Source: Pseudomonas brassicacearum (lineage in GTDB: Bacteria > Pseudomonadota > Gammaproteobacteria > Pseudomonadales > Pseudomonadaceae). Taken from it: DNA of 64,000 bases. Shown here piece after piece: positions 17,405-29,337 of the stretch. The translations under genes and the position numbers were made by a program. Below the pieces are notes generated by a model that saw nothing but the letters and a program-made list of their open reading frames with translations, ran no database searches and was not told where the DNA came from. The stretch spans positions 186,001 through 250,000 of the forward strand of contig NZ_MOBJ01000007.1 of NCBI RefSeq assembly GCF_003732225.1, in the 5' to 3' direction. Each line of letters begins with the position of its first letter. Position 1 is the stretch's first letter.

Positions 17405-17435
17405 AAAAAAAAGGCCTTGCTAAGCAAGACCTTTC
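17405..17435 (-). terminator. Terminator of tRNA-Leu
   Basis: On the reverse strand AAAGGTCTTGC and GCAAGGCCTTT pair around TTA and are followed by a run of T, directly downstream of the tRNA-Leu gene. Confidence 0.8.
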
Positions 17436-17442
17436 TTAATTT

Positions 17443-17527
17443 TGGTGCCCCGAGGGAGACTCGAACTCCCACTCCTTTCGAAAACGGATTTTGAATCCGC
17501 CGCGTCTACCAATTCCGCCATCAGGGC
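17443..17527 (-). tRNA. tRNA-Leu (anticodon CAA)
   Basis: An 85-base tRNA of the class II type with a long variable arm reads on the reverse strand from GCCCTGATGG to an encoded CCA end. The anticodon loop TTCAAAA gives anticodon CAA (about 17493-17491), which decodes UUG. The TPsiC arm GGGAGTTCGAGTCTCCC and the acceptor stem GCCCTGA/TCGGGGC pair well apart from a G-U or mismatch in the stem. It sits at the border between core genes and the accessory segment to its left. Confidence 0.97.
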
Positions 17528-17634
17528 TCAATGGCGGCGAAGTATAGAGATGAGATAACCGTCGGTCAATCAGGTACATGGAGAATTTTCACTATTTCCG
17601 CTAGACTTCCCGGCCCTGCTAGACGAACCCCATC

Positions 17635-19814
<2,180 letters not shown>

Positions 19815-19858
19815 GTTTTAAAACGTTTAAGACCCTAATTTTGCAACTGGAGTGCTAA

Positions 19859-20194
19859 ATGAGCTTTTTTATCTCTAATGCGATGGCTGACGCCGCTGCA
19901 CCTGCTGCCGGCCCTATGGGTGGCGGTTTCGAGTGGATTTTCCTGGTGGGTTTCCTGGTCATTTTCTACTTGATGATCTGGCGTCCACAGGCCAAGCGCG
20001 CCAAAGAGCAGAAGAACCTGCTTGGCAACTTGCAAAAAGGTGACGAAGTTGTGACCTCTGGCGGTATCGCCGGCAAGATCACCAAAGTAGCTGATGATTT
20101 CGTTGTTCTCGAAGTTTCTGACTCGGTAGAGCTGAAGTTCCAGAAAGGCGCTATCGCTGCCACGCTGCCAAAAGGCACGCTGAAAGCGATCTAA
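19859..20194 (+). CDS. yajC: Sec translocon accessory subunit YajC
   Basis: YajC is a small inner-membrane protein associated with SecDF. The 111-residue product has one transmembrane helix (WIFLVGFLVIFYLMIW) followed by the highly conserved RPQAKRAKEQKNLLGNLQKGDEVVTSGG segment. It precedes secD in the standard order and a ribosome binding site (CTGGAG) lies upstream of the ATG. Confidence 0.96.
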   Translation: MSFFISNAMADAAAPAAGPMGGGFEWIFLVGFLVIFYLMIWRPQAKRAKEQKNLLGNLQKGDEVVTSGGIAGKITKVADDFVVLEVSDSVELKFQKGAIAATLPKGTLKAI

Positions 20195-20256
20195 GTTTCA
20201 TCTTTTACCAATCGACGGGGCGCGCAAGGCGCCCCGCGTCATAAGCGGGCGGCGTG

Positions 20257-22125
20257 ATGCTGAACAAATACCCTCTGTGGAAATACGTACTGATCCTGGC
20301 GGTGCTGGCGATCGGTTTGATTTATTCCGCTCCCAATCTTTATCCTGACGATCCGGCCATTCAGGTCAGTGGTGCAAGTACTGCGCTGCAGGTTAATCAG
20401 GCGGATCTGGATCGTGTGAGCAAAGCGCTCAACGACGCCGGGATCAACGTCAAGGCTGCCACTCTTTCGGCCAACGGCAAGGGCGGTTTGTTGCGTCTGA
20501 CCAAGGCTGAAGACCAACTGCCAGCCAAAGACGTCGTGCGCAAGGCGCTGGGTGATGACTATGTTGTCGCGCTGAACCTGGCACAAACAACCCCGCAATG
20601 GCTGCGCACCCTTGGCGCGCATCCGATGAAGCTGGGTCTGGACTTGTCCGGTGGTGTGCACTTCCTGCTTGAAGTGGACATGGATAAAGCCCTCGACGCC
20701 CGCCTGAAAGTCTACGAAGGCGACGTCAAGAGCCTGTTGCGTAAAGAGAAGCTGCGCTATCGCAGCCTGCCGCAACTCAATGGCGCCATTCAGCTGGGTT
20801 TCAGTGATGAAGCTTCCCGCGAAGACGCTCGTGCGCTGATCCGCAAGAACTTCAACGATTTCGACATTGTTCCGGCCGACCTCAATGGTCAGGCGGTACT
20901 GCGTCTGGCGATGACCCCGGCCAAGCTGGCGGAAATCCGCGAATACTCCATCAAGCAGAACTTGACCACGGTGCGTAACCGCGTCAACGAGCTGGGTGTT
21001 GCCGAACCTATCGTTCAGCGTCAGGGCGCCAACCGCATCGTGGTTGAGCTGCCAGGCGTGCAAGACACTGCCGAAGCCAAGCGTATCCTCGGCAAGACGG
21101 CCAACCTCGAGTTCCGTCTGGCCGCTGAGCCAGGTGCGTCCAAAGCTACTTCCGAGACCTTCGAGTTCCGTGAGGGCAAGCGTCCTCCTGCGCAAATCGA
21201 GCGTGGCCTGATCATCACTGGCGACCAGGTCACTGACGCCAAGGCTGGTTTCGGTGAGCACGGTGCGCCGGAAGTGAACATTCGTCTGGACGGTCACGGT
21301 GGTGAGCTGATGAACCGTGCGACGCGTTCCAACGTCGGTCGCAGCATGGCGGTGATCTTCATCGAGCAGCGCCCGGTGACGACTTACGTCAAGCAGATGG
21401 TCAACGGCGTCGAGAAAGACGTGCCGGTTCAGACCTTCAAGGAAGAGAAAAAGATCATCAGCCTGGCGACCATTCAGTCGCCGCTGGGTGCGCAGTTCCG
21501 CATCACTGGCCTGAACGGTCAGGGCGAGTCCTCGGAGCTGGCATTGCTGCTGCGCGCCGGTGGTCTGGCGGCACCGATGTACTTTGCTGAAGAGCGCACG
21601 ATCGGTCCAAGCCTGGGTGCTGACAACATCACCAAGGGTATCGATGCGTCGCTGTGGGGTATGCTGTTCGTTTCGCTGTTCATCATGGCCATCTACCGCT
21701 TCTTCGGCCTGATCGCCACGGTTGCGCTGGCGGTGAACATGGTGCTGCTGCTGGCCTTGATGTCTCTGCTGGGGGCAACGCTGACCCTGCCAGGTATCGC
21801 CGGTATCGTCTTGACCATGGGTATGGCGGTCGACGCCAACGTACTGATCTTCTCGCGGATACGTGAAGAGATCGCGGCCGGCATGACGGTGCAGCGGGCA
21901 ATCAACGAAGGCTTCGGCCGGGCATTCACTGCGATTCTCGACGCCAACCTGACCACTCTGCTGGTCGGCGGCATCCTCTTTGCGATGGGCACCGGCCCGG
22001 TCAAAGGCTTCGCAGTGACCATGTCCCTCGGGATCTTTACCTCGATGTTCACGGCCATCATGGTGACCCGCGCGATGGTCAACCTGATCTTCGGCGGTCG
22101 TGACTTCAAGAAGTTGTGGATTTAA
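20257..22125 (+). CDS. secD: Protein translocase subunit SecD
   Basis: SecD, with SecF, uses the proton motive force to complete protein export through SecYEG. The 622-residue product has an N-terminal helix, a large periplasmic region with the conserved GLDLSGGVHFLLEVD, and six C-terminal transmembrane helices including GIAGIVLTMGMAVDANVLIFSRIREE, which carries the conserved aspartate. The ATG at 20257 is preferred to the GTG one codon upstream because the product then begins MLNKYPLWKY. Confidence 0.97.
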   Translation: MLNKYPLWKYVLILAVLAIGLIYSAPNLYPDDPAIQVSGASTALQVNQADLDRVSKALNDAGINVKAATLSANGKGGLLRLTKAEDQLPAKDVVRKALGDDYVVALNLAQTTPQWLRTLGAHPMKLGLDLSGGVHFLLEVDMDKALDARLKVYEGDVKSLLRKEKLRYRSLPQLNGAIQLGFSDEASREDARALIRKNFNDFDIVPADLNGQAVLRLAMTPAKLAEIREYSIKQNLTTVRNRVNELGVAEPIVQRQGANRIVVELPGVQDTAEAKRILGKTANLEFRLAAEPGASKATSETFEFREGKRPPAQIERGLIITGDQVTDAKAGFGEHGAPEVNIRLDGHGGELMNRATRSNVGRSMAVIFIEQRPVTTYVKQMVNGVEKDVPVQTFKEEKKIISLATIQSPLGAQFRITGLNGQGESSELALLLRAGGLAAPMYFAEERTIGPSLGADNITKGIDASLWGMLFVSLFIMAIYRFFGLIATVALAVNMVLLLALMSLLGATLTLPGIAGIVLTMGMAVDANVLIFSRIREEIAAGMTVQRAINEGFGRAFTAILDANLTTLLVGGILFAMGTGPVKGFAVTMSLGIFTSMFTAIMVTRAMVNLIFGGRDFKKLWI

Positions 22126-22134
22126 GGGGCTGCC

Positions 22135-23049
22135 ATGTTACGTACTATCAACTTCATGGGCGTTCGCAACGTTGCGTTCGGCGTCACATTGTTCCTTACC
22201 GCTCTGGCGTTGTTCAGCTGCTTCCACAAGGGCATGAACTACGGTCTGGACTTCACCGGCGGTACGCTCATCGAGCTGACCTACGAGCATCCGGCCGACG
22301 TCATGAAGGTTCGCTCCCAGCTGACTGAGGCGGGTTATCACGAAGCGATCGTTCAGAGCTTCGGCGCTACCACCGATTTGCTGGTGCGCATGCCTGGCGA
22401 AGACCCGCAGCTGGGTCACCAGGTCGCTGAAGCGCTGCAGAAAGTCGGCGGCGACAACCCGGCCGTGGTCAAGCGTGTCGAGTTCGTGGGCCCGCAGGTC
22501 GGTGAAGAGCTGCGCGACCAGGGCGGCCTCGGCATGCTCATGGCGCTGGGCGGCATTCTGATCTACCTGGCGTTCCGCTTTCAGTGGAAGTTCGCGGTCG
22601 GTGCGATTGTCTCGCTGATCCACGACGTGATCGTGACCATCGGTATCCTGTCGTTCTTCCAGATCACCTTCGACCTGACGGTATTGGCGGCGGTACTGGC
22701 GATCATCGGTTACTCGCTGAACGACACCATTGTGGTATTCGACCGGGTTCGTGAGAACTTCCGGGTGCTGCGCAAGGCTACGCTGATCGAGAACATCAAC
22801 ATCTCGACCACGCAAACCCTGCTGCGGACCATGGCGACGTCGATCTCCACCTTGCTGGCGATCTCGGCGCTGCTGTTCTTCGGCGGCGACAACCTGTTCG
22901 GCTTCTCCATTGCGCTGTTTATCGGTGTTCTGGCGGGTACTTACTCGTCGATCTACATCGCGAACGTGGTGCTGATCTGGCTGAACCTGAGCAGCGAGGA
23001 CCTGATTCCTCCTGCCAATACCGAGAAGGAAGTGGACGACCGCCCTTGA
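22135..23049 (+). CDS. secF: Protein translocase subunit SecF
   Basis: The 304-residue SecF has the N-terminal helix, the GMNYGLDFTGGTLIEL motif, and the transmembrane block AAVLAIIGYSLNDTIVVFDRVREN that carries the conserved Asp/Arg pair. It follows secD by nine bases and is followed by a strong terminator. Confidence 0.97.
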   Translation: MLRTINFMGVRNVAFGVTLFLTALALFSCFHKGMNYGLDFTGGTLIELTYEHPADVMKVRSQLTEAGYHEAIVQSFGATTDLLVRMPGEDPQLGHQVAEALQKVGGDNPAVVKRVEFVGPQVGEELRDQGGLGMLMALGGILIYLAFRFQWKFAVGAIVSLIHDVIVTIGILSFFQITFDLTVLAAVLAIIGYSLNDTIVVFDRVRENFRVLRKATLIENINISTTQTLLRTMATSISTLLAISALLFFGGDNLFGFSIALFIGVLAGTYSSIYIANVVLIWLNLSSEDLIPPANTEKEVDDRP

Positions 23050-23077
23050 GGCGTTATTTCCTCTCGTTATAACCAGA

Positions 23078-23108
23078 AGGCGCGAGTATTGAACTCGCGC
23101 CTTTTTTT
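23078..23108 (+). terminator. Terminator after secF
   Basis: AGGCGCGAGT and ACTCGCGCCT pair around ATTGA and are followed by a run of T. Confidence 0.9.
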
Positions 23109-23167
23109 ATGCTCCAACATTGGGAGAAGCGCGGGCACGTCCCGCATGTGATGGTCAGGAGGTTCAT

Positions 23168-23722
23168 GTGAACAAGTCGTTACTGGTTGGTGCGGTATTG
23201 GGTGCTGTCGGTGTCACTGCCGGAGGCGCTGTTGCCACCTACAGCCTGGTAAAAAGCGGCGGACCTGAGTATGCGCAAGTACTGGCAGTCGAGCCGGTCA
23301 AGACACAGATCAAGACGCCACGTGAAGTGTGCAGGGATGTACCTGTTACCCGGCAGGCGCCGGTGAAGGATCAGCATCAGATCCTCGGTACGGTGATCGG
23401 CGCAGTCGGCGGTGGTCTGTTGGGCAATATGGTCGGTGGCGGTAATGGCAAAAAACTTGCCACCGTGGCCGGTGCGGTTGGCGGCGGTTACGCCGGCAAC
23501 AGAGTGCAGGAAGGCATGCAGGAGCGTGATACCAGCACCTCGATGCAAAGGCGTTGCGAAACGGTCAACGACGTCAGCGACAAGCTCGTAGGCTATGACG
23601 TTCGGTATTCGTTGGGTGGTAAAGAAGGCAAAGTGCGGATGGATCGTGATCCGGGCAACCAGATTCCGGTCGACAAGGACGGTCATCTGATCCTGGGACA
23701 GAATCAGCCCGCTCAGAAATAA
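23168..23722 (+). CDS. Glycine-zipper 2TM-domain surface-antigen-like protein
   Basis: This 184-residue protein begins with GTG preceded by AGGAGG. It has an N-terminal membrane anchor or signal (LLVGAVLGAVGVTAGGAVATYS), then a PxTPREVCRDV-like region, and a glycine-zipper segment HQILGTVIGAVGGGLLGNMVGGGNGK followed by VAGAVGGGYAGNRVQ. The C-terminal region SDKLVGYDVRYSLGGKEGKVRMD is shared with Rickettsia 17-kDa antigen-like proteins of pseudomonads. It is probably an envelope protein; its function is unknown. Confidence 0.85.
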   Translation: MNKSLLVGAVLGAVGVTAGGAVATYSLVKSGGPEYAQVLAVEPVKTQIKTPREVCRDVPVTRQAPVKDQHQILGTVIGAVGGGLLGNMVGGGNGKKLATVAGAVGGGYAGNRVQEGMQERDTSTSMQRRCETVNDVSDKLVGYDVRYSLGGKEGKVRMDRDPGNQIPVDKDGHLILGQNQPAQK

Positions 23723-23744
23723 GCTGATTGCCAGGCTCAAAAAA

Positions 23745-23762
23745 AGCACCCGAACGGGTGCT
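23745..23762. terminator. Terminator after the glycine-zipper gene
   Basis: AGCACCCG and CGGGTGCT pair around AA, with A and T tracts on both sides, so it may work in both directions. Confidence 0.85.
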
Positions 23763-23800
23763 TTTTTGTACCCGGGATTTATGCCCACCCCTCATCCCCT

Positions 23801-23888
23801 GTGGGAGCGAGCTTGCTCGCGATGGCTATATATCAGTCGACATCAATGTTGAATGTTAGATGGTCATCGCGAGCAAGCTCGCTCCCAC
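23801..23888. repeat. REP pair (family A)
   Basis: Two inverted copies of GTGGGAGCGAGCTTGCTCGC flank about 37 bases in the gap between the glycine-zipper gene and suhB. Confidence 0.85.
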
Positions 23889-23933
23889 AATGGGGATGTG
23901 GTGTTTTCAAGGTCAAATCTCAGGCATAAAAAA

Positions 23934-23951
23934 AGCACCCCGAAGGGTGCT
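23934..23951. terminator. Terminator of suhB
   Basis: AGCACCC and GGGTGCT pair around CGAA between A and T tracts, just past the suhB stop on the reverse strand. Confidence 0.85.
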
Positions 23952-23967
23952 TTTTTGTGCCTGGCGC

Positions 23968-24786
23968 TTAGCGTTTCAGCGAGGCTGGCAGGTGCGGCTG
24001 GATGGCCGTCAGGACTGCTTTGAAGCACTTGGTGTTACCGGCAACGATGTGGCCTTTTTCAAGGAAATCGTGACCGCCGGTGAAGTCGCTCACCAGGCCG
24101 CCAGCTTCCTGGATCAGCAGGGCGCCTGCAGCCATGTCCCACTCGGACAGGCCCGACTCCCAAAATGCGTCGAAACGGCCGGCAGCTACGTAGGCCAGGT
24201 CCAGGCTCGCTGCGCCAGCGCGGCGGATGCCGGCGGTCTGGCCAACCAGGGCGCGGAACATGCCCAGGTAGTTGTCGAGGTTGTCCATCTGGTCGTCACG
24301 GAACGGGAAGCCCGTACCCAGCAGCGCGCCTTCAAGGCTGGTGCGACCGCTTACGCGCAGACGACGACCGTTGAGTTGAGCGCCACGACCACGGCTGGCG
24401 GTGAATTCTTCCTGGCGAACCGGGTCCAGAACCACTGCGTGTTCCAGGCGGCCACGGTATTTGCAGGCGATGCTGACGGCGAAATGCGGAACGCCGCGCA
24501 GGAAGTTGGTGGTGCCGTCCAGTGGGTCGATGATCCACAGGTATTCTTCACCTTCGATCCCGGTACCGGCGTGCATGCCGGTCTCTTCACCCATGATCGA
24601 ATGATTCGGGTAAGCCTTGCGCAGCGCGTCGATGATTTTCTGTTCGGCAGCGCGATCCACTTCGGACACATAGTCCTTGGCGTCTTTTTCGTCGACCTTG
24701 ATGGTATCCAGGCGCTCGATGGAGCGGAAGATCAATTCACTGGCGCTGCGGGCGGCGCGCAGCGCGATATTCAGCATGGGCTGCAT
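23968..24786 (-). CDS. suhB: Inositol-1-monophosphatase family protein SuhB
   Basis: SuhB hydrolyses inositol phosphates and in bacteria also supports rRNA antitermination complexes. The 272-residue product shows the metal-binding motifs GEETG, IIDPLDGTTNFLRG and the C-terminal WDMAAGALLIQEAGG, which define the Mg-dependent phosphatase family. It is divergent from trmJ, with about 150 bases between the two start codons for both promoters. Confidence 0.95.
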   Translation of the reverse strand: MQPMLNIALRAARSASELIFRSIERLDTIKVDEKDAKDYVSEVDRAAEQKIIDALRKAYPNHSIMGEETGMHAGTGIEGEEYLWIIDPLDGTTNFLRGVPHFAVSIACKYRGRLEHAVVLDPVRQEEFTASRGRGAQLNGRRLRVSGRTSLEGALLGTGFPFRDDQMDNLDNYLGMFRALVGQTAGIRRAGAASLDLAYVAAGRFDAFWESGLSEWDMAAGALLIQEAGGLVSDFTGGHDFLEKGHIVAGNTKCFKAVLTAIQPHLPASLKR

Positions 24787-24932
24787 GGATGTGTCACCTA
24801 AGGTTGTTAAAGAAAGCCGAGCATTCTATCAGAAGTTTTCTTCAGGTGAAGGTCGGCGTTCGCTTTCATAGCTTAACGGTAGGATCAACTGTAAGATTTG
24901 CTCCCCATATTTAGTGTCAGAGAGCGCCTCCC

Positions 24933-25703
24933 TTGCTGCAGAACATTCGTGTCGTCCTGGTCAATACCAGCCATCCGGGGAATATCGGCGGGGCTGCGCG
25001 TGCCATGAAGAACATGGGCCTGTCGCGACTGGTGCTGGTCGAGCCGCGGTTGTTCCCGCACCACGAAGCCGATGCGCGTGCTTCCGGTGCTGGCGACATC
25101 CTGGAAAACGCCCAGGTCGTCGCCACGCTGGAAGATGCGCTGGTCGGCTGTAATCTGGTGCTCGGCACCAGCGCGCGTGACCGTCGTATCCCTTGGCCGC
25201 TGCTCGATCCCCGTGAATGTGGGGTGAAGGTGGTCGAGGAAGCGGCGCAAGGCGCCGAGATCGCGTTGGTGTTTGGTCGTGAAGACTCCGGCCTGACCAA
25301 TGAAGAGCTGCAGCGATGTCATTATCACGTGCACATCCCATCGGACCCTGAGTTCAGTTCGCTGAATCTCGGGGCAGCGGTGCAGGTGTTGAGCTATGAA
25401 GTGCGCATGTCCTGGTTGGCGGCTGAAGGTCAGCCAAGCAAGATCGAGAAGGATGAAGTGGCGTCCACCAAGAGTGGCGAGCTGGCGACCATGGATGAGC
25501 TTGAGCGATTCTATGAGCACCTGGAACAGACTCTGGTGGCCATCGAATTCCTCGATCCGGAAAAGCCACGGCACTTGATGGCGCGCCTGCGTCGGTTGTA
25601 CGGACGAAGCTCGGTCAGTCGGGCGGAAATGAATATTTTGCGTGGCATCCTCACGGAAACCCAAAAAGCGGCCCGTGGTGAGCTCCTTAAGCGGAAGGAT
25701 TAA
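24933..25703 (+). CDS. trmJ: tRNA (cytidine/uridine-2'-O-)-methyltransferase TrmJ
   Basis: TrmJ methylates the 2'-hydroxyl of nucleotide 32 in tRNA anticodon loops. The 256-residue SPOUT enzyme shows [20 protein letters not shown] at its N-terminus, the knot motifs [15 protein letters not shown] and [22 protein letters not shown]. Translation appears to start at TTG (24933), which gives the family N-terminus [10 protein letters not shown]. Its stop shares one base with the cysE start. Confidence 0.95.
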   Translation: MLQNIRVVLVNTSHPGNIGGAARAMKNMGLSRLVLVEPRLFPHHEADARASGAGDILENAQVVATLEDALVGCNLVLGTSARDRRIPWPLLDPRECGVKVVEEAAQGAEIALVFGREDSGLTNEELQRCHYHVHIPSDPEFSSLNLGAAVQVLSYEVRMSWLAAEGQPSKIEKDEVASTKSGELATMDELERFYEHLEQTLVAIEFLDPEKPRHLMARLRRLYGRSSVSRAEMNILRGILTETQKAARGELLKRKD

Positions 25704-26482
25704 TGATGTTCGAGCGTTTGCATGAAGATATCCAGAGCGTTTTCCACCGTGACCCGGCGGCACGTAATGCTTTCGAGGTGCTGACCTGCTACCCGGGCAT
25801 GCACGCCATCTGGATTCATCGTCTGTCGTCGGCGTTATGGGGCATGGGCTGGAAATGGCTGGCCCGGCTGGTATCGAACTTCGGTCGCTGGTTGACCGGG
25901 ATCGAAATTCATCCAGGCGCCAAGGTTGGCCGTCGCTTCTTTATTGACCATGGCATGGGTATTGTCATCGGCGAAACCGCTGAAATCGGCAATGACGTGA
26001 CGCTGTATCAGGGCGTGACCCTCGGCGGTACCAGTTGGAACAAAGGCAAGCGCCACCCGACGCTGGAAGACGGCGTAGTGGTGGGGGCGGGTGCCAAGGT
26101 GCTGGGTCCGTTCACCGTGGGTGCCGGTGCCAAGGTGGGTTCCAATGCGGTGGTGACCAAGGCTGTGCCGGCAGGGGCAACGGTGGTCGGTATTCCGGGG
26201 CGGATTATCGTCAAGTCCGATGATGAGCTGGAAGCCAGGCGCAAGGCCATGGCCGAGAAGATTGGTTTTGATGCCTACGGCGTCAGTGAAGACATGCCGG
26301 ACCCGGTGGCGCGCGCCATCGGTCAGTTGCTGGATCACCTGCAAGCGGTCGACGGTCGTCTGGAAGACATGTGCGGCGCGCTCAAGGACCTGGGCAGCCC
26401 TTACTGTGCCAAAGACTTGCCCGAGCTGCGCGAAGAAGACTTCGCCTGTGTAAAAGGCAAGGATGAAAGCAAGGCCAGCTGA
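25703..26482 (+). CDS. cysE: Serine O-acetyltransferase
   Basis: CysE makes O-acetylserine, the carbon precursor of cysteine. The 259-residue product has the N-terminal helical region and a left-handed beta-helix of hexapeptide repeats, with [31 protein letters not shown] containing the catalytic residues and [22 protein letters not shown]. Its position next to iscR links cysteine supply with Fe-S cluster assembly, an arrangement common in proteobacteria. Confidence 0.95.
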   Translation: MMFERLHEDIQSVFHRDPAARNAFEVLTCYPGMHAIWIHRLSSALWGMGWKWLARLVSNFGRWLTGIEIHPGAKVGRRFFIDHGMGIVIGETAEIGNDVTLYQGVTLGGTSWNKGKRHPTLEDGVVVGAGAKVLGPFTVGAGAKVGSNAVVTKAVPAGATVVGIPGRIIVKSDDELEARRKAMAEKIGFDAYGVSEDMPDPVARAIGQLLDHLQAVDGRLEDMCGALKDLGSPYCAKDLPELREEDFACVKGKDESKAS

Positions 26483-26495
26483 ATCGGGTTGGCCC

Positions 26496-26573
26496 CATCG
26501 CGAGCGGGCTCGCTCCCACACTGGATCTATGCAACACCAGAGAACCCTTGTGGGAGCGAGCTTGCTCGCGATG
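26496..26573. repeat. REP pair (family A)
   Basis: Two inverted GTGGGAGCGAGCTTGCTCGC-type elements lie 30 bases apart after cysE. Confidence 0.85.
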
Positions 26574-26642
26574 AGCGATAACGCGCATTTGCTGGTCGAT
26601 CACCTCCAGCCTTTGCTATAGTGCGCGCGCTCTTTTGCGGGT

Positions 26643-26692
26643 AAACCTGACTAAAGTACTAGGTCTTATAGTTGACTTAAATACTCGGGAAT
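26643..26692 (+). promoter_or_regulatory. Two adjacent IscR-type operator sites upstream of iscR
   Basis: Two 25-base elements abut exactly, 26643-26667 and 26668-26692. Each has the type 1 IscR arrangement of a YYGACT half-site, an AT-rich centre and a YACTNGG half-site (CCTGACT...TACTAGG and GTTGACT...TACTCGG). They lie about 40-90 bases before the iscR ATG. In known systems [2Fe-2S]-IscR binds such sites to repress its own operon when clusters are plentiful. Site identity is by pattern match only. Confidence 0.75.
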
Positions 26693-26733
26693 TGCATACT
26701 CGCCCCCATCCCGAAACTCCGTGGTAATTGTCC

Positions 26734-27225
26734 ATGCGACTGACTACAAAAGGCCGATACGCTGTCACCGCCATGCTTGACCTGGCGTTGCACGCGCAAC
26801 ACGGGCCGGTGTCCCTGGCCGATATCTCTGAGCGCCAAGGCATTTCCCTGTCCTACCTCGAACAGCTTTTCGCCAAATTGCGCCGCAGCAATCTGGTCTC
26901 CAGTGTTCGTGGTCCGGGTGGTGGCTACCAGCTATCGCGTGACATGCAGGGCATCCAGGTCGCTCAGGTGATCGATGCGGTAAACGAATCGGTCGATGCA
27001 ACCAAATGCCAGGGCCTGGGTGATTGCCATGGTGGCGACACCTGCCTGACTCACCACTTGTGGTGTGATCTGAGCCTGCAAATCCACGAATTTCTGAGCG
27101 GTATCAGCTTGGCTGACCTTGTCACTCGCCGTGAGGTGCAGGAAGTAGCCCAGCGTCAGGACCAGCGTCGTTGCAACAGCAAGACACCGCGTCTGGACAA
27201 GATTGAAGCGTCCGCCGTCGAATGA
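26734..27225 (+). CDS. iscR: Fe-S cluster assembly transcriptional regulator IscR
   Basis: IscR is an Rrf2-family repressor that carries a [2Fe-2S] cluster and senses Fe-S demand. The 163-residue product starts [18 protein letters not shown], has the winged helix with [13 protein letters not shown], and keeps the cluster ligands Cys92, Cys98, Cys104 and His107 at the same positions as in E. coli. The ATG at 26734 is used because an upstream in-frame TTG gives only two extra residues. It heads the isc operon. Confidence 0.96.
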   Translation: MRLTTKGRYAVTAMLDLALHAQHGPVSLADISERQGISLSYLEQLFAKLRRSNLVSSVRGPGGGYQLSRDMQGIQVAQVIDAVNESVDATKCQGLGDCHGGDTCLTHHLWCDLSLQIHEFLSGISLADLVTRREVQEVAQRQDQRRCNSKTPRLDKIEASAVE

Positions 27226-27275
27226 CAGCCAAAGAGCTAGCGGCACGCCAGCCAGCCTGATTTAGGAGAGAGTCC

Positions 27276-28490
27276 ATGAAATTGCCGATTTACCTTGATT
27301 ACTCTGCGACCACCCCGGTTGATCCGCGTGTCGCGCAAAAGATGAGTGAATGCCTGCTGGTCGACGGAAACTTCGGTAACCCGGCGTCCCGCTCCCACGT
27401 GTTCGGCTGGAAAGCCGAAGAATCGGTCGAAAACGCTCGCCGCCAGGTCGCCGATCTGGTCAACGCCGACCCGCGTGAAATCGTCTGGACCTCCGGTGCC
27501 ACCGAGTCCGACAACCTGGCAATCAAGGGTGTCGCGCATTTCTATGGCACCAAAGGCAAGCACCTGATCACCACCAAGATCGAACACAAGGCTGTCCTCG
27601 ACACCATGCGCCAACTGGAGCGCGAAGGTTTCGAAGTCACCTACCTCGATCCTCGTGAAGACGGTCTGGTGACGCCTGAGATGATCGAAGCCGCGCTGCG
27701 TGATGACACCATCCTGGTCTCGGTCATGCACGTGAACAACGAAATCGGCACCATCAACGACATCGCAGCCATCGGCGAACTGACCCGCTCCAAGGGCATC
27801 CTGTTCCATGTCGACGCTGCACAGTCCACTGGCAAGGTCGAGATCGACCTGCAGAAGCTGAAAGTCGATCTGATGTCCTTCTCGGCTCACAAAACCTATG
27901 GCCCTAAAGGCATCGGTGCGCTGTACGTAAGCCGCAAGCCGCGTGTTCGCCTTGAAGCGGCCATGCACGGCGGCGGTCACGAGCGCGGCATGCGTTCCGG
28001 CACCCTGGCGACTCACCAGATCGTTGGCATGGGCGAAGCGTTCCGTGTGGCCAAGGAAGACATGGCTGCCGAAAACGTCCGTATCAAAGCCCTGAGCGAC
28101 CGTTTCTTCAAGCAGGTCGAAGGCCTCGAAGAGCTGTACGTCAACGGCAGCCTGACTGCTCGCGTTCCGCACAACCTGAACCTGAGCTTCAACTACGTTG
28201 AAGGCGAGTCGCTGATCATGGCGCTCAAGGATCTGGCAGTATCGTCCGGTTCGGCCTGCACCTCGGCGTCGCTTGAGCCTTCGTACGTACTGCGCGCCCT
28301 GGGCCGCAACGACGAACTGGCACACAGCTCGATTCGCTTCACCTTCGGCCGTTTCACCACCGAAGAAGAAATCGATTATGCCGCGCAGAAAGTCTGCGAG
28401 GCCGTCACCAAGCTGCGCGCTCTGTCGCCGCTGTGGGACATGTACAAAGACGGCGTCGACATTTCGAAAATCGAGTGGGCGGCACACTAA
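27276..28490 (+). CDS. iscS: Cysteine desulfurase IscS
   Basis: IscS is the PLP enzyme that removes sulfur from cysteine for Fe-S clusters, thio-tRNA and other uses. The 404-residue protein starts [19 protein letters not shown], has the PLP lysine in [18 protein letters not shown] and the mobile-loop catalytic Cys328 in [18 protein letters not shown] ribosome binding site (AGGAGAG) precedes the ATG. It lies between iscR and iscU in the standard order. Confidence 0.98.
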   Translation: MKLPIYLDYSATTPVDPRVAQKMSECLLVDGNFGNPASRSHVFGWKAEESVENARRQVADLVNADPREIVWTSGATESDNLAIKGVAHFYGTKGKHLITTKIEHKAVLDTMRQLEREGFEVTYLDPREDGLVTPEMIEAALRDDTILVSVMHVNNEIGTINDIAAIGELTRSKGILFHVDAAQSTGKVEIDLQKLKVDLMSFSAHKTYGPKGIGALYVSRKPRVRLEAAMHGGGHERGMRSGTLATHQIVGMGEAFRVAKEDMAAENVRIKALSDRFFKQVEGLEELYVNGSLTARVPHNLNLSFNYVEGESLIMALKDLAVSSGSACTSASLEPSYVLRALGRNDELAHSSIRFTFGRFTTEEEIDYAAQKVCEAVTKLRALSPLWDMYKDGVDISKIEWAAH

Positions 28491-28584
28491 CGAATTAAGT
28501 CGCCGCACACGGGCTCTGTAAACCTGTTGAAACGTTGGCTTGCAGGGCCCGAAGAGCGACTATCTGATGAGTGAGGATTGAATC

Positions 28585-28971
28585 ATGGCTTACAGCGAAA
28601 AGGTCATCGACCACTACGAGAACCCGCGCAACGTCGGCAAGATGGACGCGGAAGATCCTGATGTCGGCACCGGCATGGTCGGCGCTCCGGCGTGCGGCGA
28701 CGTTATGCGCCTGCAAATCAAGGTCAACGAGCAAGGCATCATCGAAGATGCCAAGTTCAAGACCTACGGCTGCGGCTCTGCCATTGCTTCCAGCTCCCTC
28801 GCCACCGAGTGGATGAAGGGCAAGACGCTGGATGAGGCAGAAACCATCAAGAACACTCAGCTGGCTGAAGAACTGGCCTTGCCGCCAGTGAAAATCCACT
28901 GCTCGGTACTCGCTGAAGACGCCATCAAGGCTGCCGTTCGCGATTACAAGCAGAAGAAAGGCTTGATCTGA
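28585..28971 (+). CDS. iscU: Fe-S cluster assembly scaffold IscU
   Basis: IscU is the scaffold on which [2Fe-2S] clusters are built. The 128-residue protein keeps the three cluster cysteines in [20 protein letters not shown] and [10 protein letters not shown], the conserved aspartate, and the LPPVK motif recognised by HscA. Confidence 0.98.
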   Translation: MAYSEKVIDHYENPRNVGKMDAEDPDVGTGMVGAPACGDVMRLQIKVNEQGIIEDAKFKTYGCGSAIASSSLATEWMKGKTLDEAETIKNTQLAEELALPPVKIHCSVLAEDAIKAAVRDYKQKKGLI

Positions 28972-29005
28972 CTTTCAAGTATTGGCGACGAGTAAGGAGT
29001 CACCG

Positions 29006-29329
29006 ATGGCTATCAGCATGACAGAAGCGGCTGCTCAACACGTGCGACGCTCCCTCGACGGGCGCGGCAAGGGTGATGGGATTCGTCTGGGTGTTCGCAC
29101 CACGGGCTGTTCCGGCCTTGCCTACGTGCTGGAGTTTGTCGATGAGGTAGGGGCAGACGATCAGGTATTCGAAAGTCACGGCGAGAAAGTGATCATCGAT
29201 CCGAAAAGCCTGGCGTACCTGGACGGCACCGAGCTCGATTTCGTCAAGGAAGGGTTGAACGAAGGCTTCAAGTTCAACAATCCCAACGTGCGCGGTGAAT
29301 GTGGCTGCGGCGAAAGCTTCAACATCTGA
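29006..29329 (+). CDS. iscA: Iron-sulfur cluster assembly protein IscA
   Basis: This 107-residue A-type carrier has its three conserved cysteines in [16 protein letters not shown] and [10 protein letters not shown]-type carriers pass clusters, mainly [4Fe-4S], to target proteins. The ATG at 29006 follows AAGGAG and is preferred to an in-frame start eight codons upstream. Confidence 0.96.
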   Translation: MAISMTEAAAQHVRRSLDGRGKGDGIRLGVRTTGCSGLAYVLEFVDEVGADDQVFESHGEKVIIDPKSLAYLDGTELDFVKEGLNEGFKFNNPNVRGECGCGESFNI

Positions 29330-29337
29330 GGCTGCTC

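Noticed and set aside
17443..17527. tRNA-Leu as the attachment site of the accessory segment to its left
   Set aside because: I looked for a second copy of the tRNA 3' end between 10.5 and 17.4 kb and saw none, so the claim was not made.
23801..23888. Inverted repeats that might be insertion-sequence ends or CRISPR repeats
   Set aside because: They are short imperfect palindromes in inverted pairs, without spacers or transposase genes, and match the REP pattern seen all over the window.
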